Shown here: positions 6,888-11,833 of the stretch, one piece after another
How the letters are laid out: each line of letters begins with the position of its first letter
How positions within the stretch are numbered: position 1 is the first letter of the stretch
NCBI GenBank assembly: GCA_028713875.1
Contig: JAQTNM010000026.1
Span: 1-11,833, forward strand
Reading direction: 5' to 3'
DNA: 11,833 nucleotides
DNA from: Candidatus Omnitrophota bacterium
GTDB taxonomy: Bacteria > Omnitrophota > Gorgyraeia > Gygaellales > Profunditerraquicolaceae
Made by a program: the position numbers and the translations under genes
Notes under the pieces: model-generated
Seen by the model: only the letters and a program-made list of their open reading frames with translations
The model's database searches: none
Told to the model about the DNA's origin: nothing

Positions 6888-6985
6888 TCAAGCAAGACAT
6901 ACCCCTGGTGCTTATGGCTTGCTTGACTCCGCGCCCTGCACGGAGGTTATGCTTCATGCTTGTTTACTCCGCGCTATGCGCGGAG
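6888..6985 (-). promoter_or_regulatory. Structured eno leader with duplicated hairpins
   Basis: In minus-strand order: CTCCGCGC-ATA-GCGCGGAG (6985-6967), then CTCCGTGC-AGG-GCGCGGAG (6945-6927), 40 nt apart and with similar flanks, so a tandem duplication. The second keeps pairing through a G-U wobble. Directly next to it is a 9-bp stem, TCAAGCAAG/CTTGCTTGA (6926-6918 with 6896-6888), around a 21-nt loop. None is followed by a T run, so these are not terminators. They may be a leader regulator, an mRNA stabiliser or a short palindromic repeat element. Confidence 0.6.
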
Positions 6986-7030
6986 CTTTAGTTTAGATAA
7001 TATGACCGTTATTAAATCGGTAAAAACTAT

Positions 7031-7058
7031 ATTATACACACTAAAGTGACCCGGTCAA
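7031..7058 (-). promoter_or_regulatory. Promoter of eno-ftsB
   Basis: Minus strand: TTGACC (7053-7058), 16-nt spacer, perfect TATAAT (7031-7036). It lies between the last pilin gene and the eno leader. No terminator is visible upstream, so pilin transcription may also run into eno. Confidence 0.78.
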
Positions 7059-7114
7059 GGAAAAGATTTAAAGATAAGCGGGGTAAGTTGGTGAATTATC
7101 TAGAGGTAAAGTCG

Positions 7115-7516
7115 TTAATAACCTGCATCACTGGCCCATGCCCCAGTCTCAATACATAAACGCATAGTGTATACCGAAGACGCATTGGGTGTTTTACCAT
7201 TTGCTGTACAGCGATTAGCATGCACATATGGCGTACCCCCGCAGCCTGTAGACAAATTATAGCCATACCAGAAGTAATGGGTAGAGGTGCAGGACGTAGG
7301 CGCATCTACGGGTAAGTTTGCTATTGTGTTTGCGTATACACCGTGGTCTAAATTATAACTTATTTCGGCAGCGCGCAGCTGGCCCAAGATCGCCTTTGCC
7401 TCGGCAGTTCTGCCTCTTTCTACCACCTTAGTATATTGAGTAAAACCCAAGGTGGCAAGGATACCTAAGATGACGATAACAACAATTAATTCTAAGAGAG
7501 TGAAACCCTTTATCAT
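7115..7516 (-). CDS. Type IV prepilin-like protein, group A
   Basis: 133 residues with leader MIKG cut before FTLLE. The shared helix and ERGRTAEAKAILGQL segment follow, then a group A C-terminal domain with four cysteines (SCTSTHYF, GCGG, RCTANGK, LCIETG) ending SDAGY. The last roughly 90 nt and the bases just past the stop (GGTTATTAACG on the minus strand) are almost the same as in the gene at 8045-8449, a sign of recent duplication. It is last in the six-gene cluster. The start region is preceded by a short hairpin with six T, so its expression relative to the upstream genes may be reduced. The SD is distant (GGGAAAG). Confidence 0.86.
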   Translation of the reverse strand: MIKGFTLLELIVVIVILGILATLGFTQYTKVVERGRTAEAKAILGQLRAAEISYNLDHGVYANTIANLPVDAPTSCTSTHYFWYGYNLSTGCGGTPYVHANRCTANGKTPNASSVYTMRLCIETGAWASDAGY

Positions 7517-7532
7517 CTATGCTTGCTTTCCC

Positions 7533-7557
7533 AAAAAACAAGCTCTAATTCAGCTTG
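7533..7557 (-). terminator. Possible weak terminator inside the pilin array
   Basis: Minus strand: CAAGCT (7557-7552), loop GAATTAG, AGCTTG (7544-7539), then TTTTTT (7538-7533). The stem is only 6 bp, so partial termination is more likely than a full stop. It overlaps the degenerate copy of the intergenic box. Confidence 0.45.
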
Positions 7558-7566
7558 ATGACCGCC
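7544..7566 (-). repeat. Conserved intergenic box, degenerate copy 3
   Basis: Minus strand reads GGCGGTCATCAAGCTGAATTAGAG. It aligns with the 8479-8502 box through CGGT, TCAA, GAA and AGCT, and both are preceded by ATTATAGA. It is less conserved than the other three copies. Confidence 0.45.
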
Positions 7567-7596
7567 TCTATAATAATACTCTGCCGGGCTGCCAGG

Positions 7597-8016
7597 CTAA
7601 TAACTCGTACTCAAGACTACTGCGCCTGTCGTCCAGTCAATCCCCATACTGACATAATATTGACTGGACCAATTGGGGGTCTTGCCGTCGGCAGTGCACC
7701 TATACGCATCATACCAGTTATACGGCTCCGAATAACCGCCGACTTGATACCTAAAATAATGCGTATTTCTGCAAGAACTGGGAATTTGATCTGCACTTGT
7801 TCCTATGTTAACATCAGCGTTCGCCATTCCGGTTACTGTGCCATTCTTAAACCAATAGTCATATGCAAATTTACGTATATCTCCTAAAATTGCCCTAGCT
7901 TCAGCTTGACGTCCCCTTTCCACTACTTTCGTATACTGGGTATAGCCTAGAGTGGCCAGGATGCCTAAGATAACAATTACCACTATTAATTCCAATAATG
8001 TGAAGCCTCTACCCAT
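7597..8016 (-). CDS. Type IV prepilin-like protein, group B, two cysteines
   Basis: 139 residues, leader MGRG cut before FTLLE, Glu5 present, helix as in the paralogs. Its C-terminal domain has the group B NADVNIGTSADQIP stretch and only the two cysteines shared by the whole array (SCRNTHYFRY and RCTADGKTPN), the minimal set, probably one disulfide. It ends with a Thr/Val-rich tail (GAVVLSTSY) instead of the group A ending. It lies 28 nt after the group A gene at 8045, with SD GGGA. An unknown minor or major subunit. Confidence 0.85.
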   Translation of the reverse strand: MGRGFTLLELIVVIVILGILATLGYTQYTKVVERGRQAEARAILGDIRKFAYDYWFKNGTVTGMANADVNIGTSADQIPSSCRNTHYFRYQVGGYSEPYNWYDAYRCTADGKTPNWSSQYYVSMGIDWTTGAVVLSTSY

Positions 8017-8044
8017 CCTTGTTTATCCCGCTATTAAAAAACCG

Positions 8045-8449
8045 TTAATAACCTGCATCGCTATTCCAGGTCCCGGCGTCAAGGCATAGACGCATAGTAT
8101 ATTCCGAAGGCCCATTGGGTGTTTTACCATTTGCCGTGCAGCGTTTGGCATATGCGTATACCTCTCCTCCGCAGGCTGTAGATACATAATATCCGCCGTA
8201 ATAGAAATAATGTGTGGATGTACAGGATGTTGGTACATTTACGGCTAAATTGGCTATTGCATCAGTATAGTCGCCGTAGGTTAACTTGTAAGCCATTTGA
8301 GCAGTGCGCAACTGGCCGAGGATTGCCTTTGCCTCGGCAGTTCTGCCTCTTTCTACTACTTTGGTATATTGAGTAAAACCCAAGGTGGCGAGTATGCCCA
8401 AAATTACGATGACTACAATTAATTCTAGCAGCGTAAAGCTTCTTTTCAT
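8045..8449 (-). CDS. Type IV prepilin-like protein, group A, Ser at -1
   Basis: 134 residues. The leader is MKRS, so the residue before the FTLLE cleavage site is Ser, not Gly; prepilin peptidases normally need Gly, with Ala tolerated. Everything else is intact: Glu5, hydrophobic helix, ERGRTAEAKAILGQL, four group A cysteines (SCTSTHYF, ACGG, RCTANGK, LCLDAG) and the end SDAGY. The SD is AAAGGGAG. Very similar to 7115-7516 and, in the middle part, to 9586-9999. It lies 94 nt after the group B gene at 8544, and the spacer holds the conserved box. Confidence 0.85.
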   Translation of the reverse strand: MKRSFTLLELIVVIVILGILATLGFTQYTKVVERGRTAEAKAILGQLRTAQMAYKLTYGDYTDAIANLAVNVPTSCTSTHYFYYGGYYVSTACGGEVYAYAKRCTANGKTPNGPSEYTMRLCLDAGTWNSDAGY

Positions 8450-8478
8450 CCCTGCTTAGCTCCCTTTCAGGGGACAGC

Positions 8479-8502
8479 TTTAGTTCACTTTGAGAACCGT
8501 TC
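8479..8502 (-). repeat. Conserved intergenic box, copy 2
   Basis: Minus strand reads GAACGGTTCTCAAAG followed by TGAACTAAA. It contains the 11-bp near-palindrome AGAACGGTTCT. Very similar to 9537-9560, including the flanks (TCTAAAT before, CTG and CCCCTGA after). Confidence 0.65.
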
Positions 8503-8543
8503 TTCTATAATTTAGACAACTTTAGTAAGAGCGAGCTCAGGAA

Positions 8544-9011
8544 TTAATATACATTGGGGTTACACCACGGTTGAGAATTACTGGAGCCGTCAGCGTTATA
8601 TTGGCATCCGCTGGTACCGCCACCCGTTACCCCTATATAAGTATAAGGGGTATACTCTATGCTATAATTGGGCATTTTGCCTCCGGCCGTACAACGGTAG
8701 GCATAGCAAAACATTACGACAGAGGAAGACGGCCAACAGTTGTAGCGGAAATAGTTAGTGCTAACACACGCAGAGGGGATCTGTCCGGAACCAGTACCTA
8801 TGCCAAGGTCAGCATTAGTTAGGCCGGACAGCGAACCGCGTTCCAGATAATAAGCAACCGACTGAGTCCGTATATTGCCGAAAATCATCTTTACTTCAGC
8901 TACACGCGCCTTTTCCACCGTTTTTGTATATTGCGTATAGCCCAATGTGGCGAGGATACCCAAGATGACGATGACTACGATTAACTCTAAGAGGGTAAAT
9001 CCTTTTTTCAT
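8544..9011 (-). CDS. Type IV prepilin-like protein, group B, six cysteines
   Basis: 155 residues, the largest of the set. Leader MKKG before FTLLE, with Glu5 and the hydrophobic helix. After the helix come the group B LTNADLGIGTGSGQIP stretch and the shared ACVSTNYFRY and RCTAGGKMPN segments, with four further cysteines (NC, FC and two in the Gly/Ser/Asn-rich tail SGCQY and WCNP). The tail resembles the Cys-rich ends of 3434-3898 and 9051-9509, which suggests a second disulfide loop. AAGGG lies 10 nt before the start. It follows 9051-9509 after a short 39-nt spacer that lacks the box. Confidence 0.86.
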   Translation of the reverse strand: MKKGFTLLELIVVIVILGILATLGYTQYTKTVEKARVAEVKMIFGNIRTQSVAYYLERGSLSGLTNADLGIGTGSGQIPSACVSTNYFRYNCWPSSSVVMFCYAYRCTAGGKMPNYSIEYTPYTYIGVTGGGTSGCQYNADGSSNSQPWCNPNVY

Positions 9012-9050
9012 CCTTGATTAACCCTTACTGCCAATAGTCTGCTATAATAA

Positions 9051-9509
9051 TTACGGCCTGCACCAGCTTAAATCTAATCCGGTAACTGAATCCCAACACT
9101 TTAGTTCACCGCTTCCACTCGGTAATAACCCCATATATATCCAGTATTTATTCCCGCCTGAATAATTCGGCTGCTTCCCTCCCGCTGTACATCTAACTGC
9201 CGAAAGCTCGATATTAGGCGGAGAGGGAAAGAAAAACTGATAATAAAAATAGGTCGAACTGTTACAAGTATTAGGTAATTGGTCGCTGGAAGAACCTATG
9301 CCTAAGTCGGCAGCCGTTATAGTTGTGTAGGTGCCATTTTCCATATAGTAACCGATTGCATATTTACGCATCTTGCCTATATTAGCAACTGCTTCTGCTA
9401 TGCGCATCTTCTCTGTTATTTTTGTATATTGCGTATAGCCCAACGTGGCAAGGATGCCTAAGATGACGATGACTACGATTAATTCTAGTAACGTAAAGCC
9501 TTTTTTCAT
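9051..9509 (-). CDS. Type IV prepilin-like protein, group B, four cysteines
   Basis: 152 residues. Leader MKKG before FTLLE, with Glu5 and the helix ending GYTQYTK. Group B features: TAADLGIGSSSDQLP, NTCNSSTYFYY, VRCTAGGKQPNYS, and a tail with two more cysteines (LKCWDS and SWCRP). The region after the helix (ITEKMRIAEAVANIGKMRK) differs more from the paralogs than usual, yet the first 60 or so bases of the gene are identical to those of 9586-9999. SD GAGGGG with a 10-nt gap. Second gene of the six-gene cluster. Confidence 0.86.
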   Translation of the reverse strand: MKKGFTLLELIVVIVILGILATLGYTQYTKITEKMRIAEAVANIGKMRKYAIGYYMENGTYTTITAADLGIGSSSDQLPNTCNSSTYFYYQFFFPSPPNIELSAVRCTAGGKQPNYSGGNKYWIYMGLLPSGSGELKCWDSVTGLDLSWCRP

Positions 9510-9510
9510 C
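9448..9510 (-). repeat. 63-nt perfect repeat, copy A (pilin 5' end)
   Basis: Bases 9448-9510 are identical to 9938-10000. They cover the leader peptide codons, the start codon and the first part of the hydrophobic helix of two different pilin genes. Third codon positions are identical too, while the sequence on either side diverges at once. Confidence 0.9.
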
Positions 9511-9536
9511 CTTGATTAGCCCCTCAGGGGAGCAGT

Positions 9537-9560
9537 TTTAGTTCGCCTTGAGAACAGTTC
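9537..9560 (-). repeat. Conserved intergenic box, copy 1
   Basis: Minus strand reads GAACTGTTCTCAAGG followed by CGAACTAAA. It begins with the perfect inverted pair GAAC-N-GTTC and lies between the first A and B pilin genes. A short palindrome CCCCTGAGGGG (9520-9530) follows before the next start codon. Confidence 0.65.
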
Positions 9561-9585
9561 CTTTATATTTAGAAATATCAAAGTA

Positions 9586-9999
9586 CTAATACCCTGAATC
9601 TATATCCCAAGTCCCGGTATCAAAACATATACGCACAAGATACTGCGAAGACACATCAGGCAATTTACCTCCTGCCGTGCAACGTGTGGCGTATGCGTAT
9701 ACCTCTCCTCCGCATTTTGAAGCAGCTACATTGTAGGCCCTATACCAAAAATAATGAGTGTTTGTGCAGGATGTGGGTGCATTTATACCTAAATCTGCTG
9801 GCGTAGTTGCAGTTGAGTAGTCGCCGTAGGTTAACTTGTAAGCCATTTGGGCAGCACGCAGCTGACCAAGGATCGCCTTTGCCTCGGCAGTCCTTCCTCT
9901 CTCTACTACCTTGGTGTATTGAGTAAAGCCCAGGGTAGCAAGGATGCCTAAGATGACGATGACTACGATTAATTCTAGTAACGTAAAGCCTTTTTTCAT
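9586..9999 (-). CDS. Type IV prepilin-like protein, group A, first gene of the array
   Basis: 137 residues from ATG at 9999. A GTG one codon upstream (10002) is also possible and sits better spaced from the GGAAG Shine-Dalgarno, but ATG-AAA-AAA-GGC matches the paralogs. Leader MKKG before FTLLE, with Glu5, helix, and ERGRTAEAKAILGQL. Four group A cysteines (SCTNTHYF, KCGG, RCTAGGK, ICFDTG), ending DIDSGY. It is transcribed from a consensus promoter with a very short leader. Nearness to the promoter suggests it may be the most expressed subunit, which is inference only. Confidence 0.87.
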   Translation of the reverse strand: MKKGFTLLELIVVIVILGILATLGFTQYTKVVERGRTAEAKAILGQLRAAQMAYKLTYGDYSTATTPADLGINAPTSCTNTHYFWYRAYNVAASKCGGEVYAYATRCTAGGKLPDVSSQYLVRICFDTGTWDIDSGY

Positions 10000-10000
10000 C
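9938..10000 (-). repeat. 63-nt perfect repeat, copy B (pilin 5' end)
   Basis: Identical to 9448-9510. It covers the start codon and first 20 or so codons of the gene at 9586-9999. Confidence 0.9.
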
Positions 10001-10024
10001 ACTATTTAGCTTCCTTTGAATTTG

Positions 10025-10053
10025 ATTTTATACCCCTGCTTGTTTTGTGTCAA
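10025..10053 (-). promoter_or_regulatory. Promoter of the six-gene pilin cluster
   Basis: Minus strand: perfect TTGACA (10048-10053), 17-nt spacer with GGGG near its end, TAAAAT (10025-10030). Predicted start near 10018, so the leader is under 20 nt. Same hexamers and spacing as at 4400-4428. An alternative TATAAA -10 with a 15-nt spacer overlaps it. Confidence 0.78.
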
Positions 10054-10288
10054 GGAGTGATTTCTGCGGATCCAGAGAACACAGGTAATATCTGAAGATG
10101 CGGCATGTGCCCGTCAGATTTGCGAGCGAACGGAGGTTTTAGCCAAAGCAGCTTGAGTGAACGAAGGGATCCGGACGCGAAAGCATCCGGGCGGCGAGGA
10201 TGTTTGCCGCCCTTTTCAGAAATTATATCGTGAAAGGAAACCGACTTGAGCCAGAAAATCCTGCCACGTTCATGCTAGAAAATAGGGT
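10054..10288. other. Intergenic region with a series of hairpins, no gene recognised
   Basis: This lies between the divergent pilin and ftsH-like promoters. I see no ORF of useful length and no known riboswitch. Plus-strand structure: ATCTGA/TCAGAT (10090-10095 with 10114-10119), CCGGACGC-GAAA-GCATCCGG (10171-10190), then a terminator-like stem. Two similar words, CGAGCGAACGGAGG and TGAGTGAACGAAGGG, lie about 20 nt apart. No plus-strand promoter is obvious before it. It may be a small RNA gene, a decayed riboswitch or a dispersed repeat. Confidence 0.4.
10189..10216 (+). terminator. Terminator-like hairpin upstream of the ftsH-like promoter
   Basis: GGGCGGC (10189-10195) pairs with GCCGCCC (10206-10212) around a 10-nt loop, followed by TTTT. 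It is upstream of the ftsH-like promoter, so it does not end that gene's transcript. What it would terminate is unknown. Confidence 0.6.
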
Positions 10289-10317
10289 TTGACTAACCCC
10301 ATATGTTGTGTTATTTT
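10289..10317 (+). promoter_or_regulatory. Promoter of the ftsH-like gene
   Basis: TTGACT (10289-10294), 17-nt spacer, TATTTT (10312-10317). Predicted start near 10324, with AAGGAG 5 nt before the ATG at 10341. Confidence 0.7.
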
Positions 10318-10340
10318 AAGGTTTATAAAAAGGAGTTGGT

Positions 10341-11833
10341 ATGAGCTGGAAAAAACTGAAGTTCTACTGGAAATTATATTGGATAAGGATAATCCTGGCC
10401 ATAGTCTGCACGGTTATCTTTATACTGCTTAATCTCGTTATCATAGCCGGCCTGAAGGCCTGGAGAGAATCCGAATCTTACCTGCGCCAATCGCAACTGG
10501 CCACCGCTCCTTTACAGATGTTCATCTGGGGCGTAATGGGCATCATCCAGGGCACGGTCTATGTATTCATGATGTACTGGATGTTTTATAAAAGAGGCGC
10601 GACCAGCTTTACGCAGACAGCCAAAAAGTCAGTTGCCGGCTCAGAGTTAGGCATAACCTGGAATGACGTTATCGGTATGGATGAAGCCAAACAGGAAGCC
10701 CTGGAAGTAGTCAAGCTGATCAAGGACCGGGCCGAGCTGCAGCGTATCGGCGGAAAAATATTGAAAGGAATACTTATGCTCGGGCCTCCGGGCTGCGGCA
10801 AGACTTATCTTGCCAAGGCCGTGGCTACCGAAGCCGGGATGCCCTTTATTTCCATGTCCGGATCTGAATTTGTGGAAATGTTCGTGGGCGTGGGTGCCGG
10901 AAGGATCCGCAACCTTTTTAAACAGGCCCGCAATTTAACGGAATTACGGGGCGGATGTATTATCTTCATTGATGAAATAGACGCTGTGGGCGCCCAGAGA
11001 TCCGCTGACAGCGGATTCGGAGGCCAGACCGAAACCAACACTACTCTCAACCAGCTATTGGTAGAGATGGACGGCTTGAAAGAAAAGGATTTTAACATCG
11101 TAATCATCGGCGCTACGAATATGCCCGAATATTTCCTGGACGCCGCACTTTTGAGGCCGGGCAGATTTGACCGTAAGATTTACGTAGATAAACCCAGCCT
11201 TGAAGACCGCCAGAAGCTATTCGCTTACTATCTTAAGGAAGTAAAATATGACCAGAATGACGTGAAGATCGACCGGCTCAGCCGCATCACCGTAGGCAAC
11301 AGCCCGGCCGATATCGCCAATATCGTCAGGGAAGCCGCGCTAATTGCCGTGCGCAATAGCCGTCCGCTTATCACTATGAAGGATATCGACGATGCCAGGG
11401 AAAGGATCACTTTAGGCATTAAGCGCCGTGTAAAAATGAGCGAAAAAGAAAAATGGCAGACCGCCTATCACGAGGCAGGACATGCCATAGTTACTTACCT
11501 TCTTGTGCCCTCAAAAGACGTTTTTAAGATCACGATCACCCCCCGCGGCCATACCGGAGGAGCAACCTGGGTGCCTGAACGCGAAGAAACGCTTATTGAA
11601 GACCAGCAGCAGCTTATGAACGAGATCAGGATTTCTCTGGGCTCTTATGCCGCGGAAAAAATAAAGTTTGGATTCACTACTTCCGGAGTTGGAGGCGATT
11701 TTGCCAACGCCCTCTATACGGCGCACAACATGGTCTGGCGTATGGGTATGGGTAGAACCGGCATCATCGGCGATTTTCACGCGCTTGATTTCTACAGGCG
11801 GGTAGGCGGCCTGCCGCTTATCTCCGAAGAAAA
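10341..11833 (+). CDS. FtsH-family membrane AAA+ zinc protease (3' end outside window)
   Basis: 497 codons are visible from ATG at 10341, and the frame is open to the right edge. It has two membrane helices (about 16-38 and 58-83) separated by only about 19 residues, then a AAA+ domain: Walker A GPPGCGKT (148-155), pore loop FVEMFVGVGAGR, Walker B IIFIDE (207-212), second region of homology TNMPEYFLDAALLRPGRFDR with arginine fingers, and sensor-2 region GNSPADIANIVREAAL. The M41 zinc site is HEAGH (377-381), with the likely third ligand D453 in SGVGGDF. ATP-driven degradation of membrane and cytoplasmic proteins is the family role. It differs from standard FtsH in its tiny inter-helix loop and in PADI replacing the usual GADL, so it may be a paralog beside a canonical ftsH elsewhere. 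Confidence 0.93.
   Translation, partial: MSWKKLKFYWKLYWIRIILAIVCTVIFILLNLVIIAGLKAWRESESYLRQSQLATAPLQMFIWGVMGIIQGTVYVFMMYWMFYKRGATSFTQTAKKSVAGSELGITWNDVIGMDEAKQEALEVVKLIKDRAELQRIGGKILKGILMLGPPGCGKTYLAKAVATEAGMPFISMSGSEFVEMFVGVGAGRIRNLFKQARNLTELRGGCIIFIDEIDAVGAQRSADSGFGGQTETNTTLNQLLVEMDGLKEKDFNIVIIGATNMPEYFLDAALLRPGRFDRKIYVDKPSLEDRQKLFAYYLKEVKYDQNDVKIDRLSRITVGNSPADIANIVREAALIAVRNSRPLITMKDIDDARERITLGIKRRVKMSEKEKWQTAYHEAGHAIVTYLLVPSKDVFKITITPRGHTGGATWVPEREETLIEDQQQLMNEIRISLGSYAAEKIKFGFTTSGVGGDFANALYTAHNMVWRMGMGRTGIIGDFHALDFYRRVGGLPLISEE

Noticed and set aside
9520..9530. CCCCTGAGGGG palindrome as a terminator
   Set aside because: Only a 4-bp stem, with no T run after it and a gene start within about 11 nt.
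10586..11780. Minus-strand open frames opposite the ftsH-like gene
   Set aside because: They are shadows of the plus-strand coding frame, which carries the complete AAA+ and HEAGH motifs.

Overview
The window looks like chromosomal DNA from an uncultured bacterium. An affiliation near Candidatus Omnitrophota or another PVC-side lineage is my inference, from the many single-domain prepilins, the PurS-PurS-PurL fusion and the divergent FtsH; no marker in the window proves it. Everything except the last gene reads on the minus strand. All genes are intact apart from the two cut by the window edges.

Layout in the direction of minus-strand transcription (right to left): a TTGACA-17-TAAAAT promoter (10025-10053) drives six prepilin-like genes (9999 down to 7115). 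An eno promoter with a hairpin-rich leader follows, then eno, ftsB (1-nt overlap), initiator tRNA-Met with its own terminator, and two cold-shock-protein genes separated by a terminator. Next is a second pilin cluster of two genes behind a promoter with the same hexamers. Last is a purB-purL purine operon whose purL runs off the left edge. On the plus strand, a divergent promoter at 10289 drives an FtsH-type membrane AAA+ protease that runs off the right edge.

The pilin array is the main accessory feature. All eight proteins share a nearly constant N-terminus (prepilin peptidase site, Glu5, hydrophobic helix) and have diversified C-terminal domains. These fall into two groups: A, with four cysteines and an end like D-x-GY, and B, more variable with two to six cysteines. 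The genes are arranged as four A/B pairs, each with a 69-94 nt internal spacer carrying a conserved 24-nt box. Spacers between pairs are 28-39 nt and lack the box. No assembly ATPase, platform protein or prepilin peptidase lies in the window.

The strongest candidate for an undescribed system is the leader of the first csp gene. A consensus promoter is followed by an arm (5098-5107), a terminator-like hairpin with eight U (5040-5078), and a perfect 15-bp RNA hairpin (4981-5033). That last hairpin holds the AUG in its stem and the Shine-Dalgarno in its loop. The early arm can pair with the strand that otherwise covers the start codon, so the leader has the parts of a switch. Also notable are an initiator tRNA with A29:U41 in place of a G:C pair, two duplicated hairpins in the eno leader, and a 63-nt perfect identity between two pilin genes.
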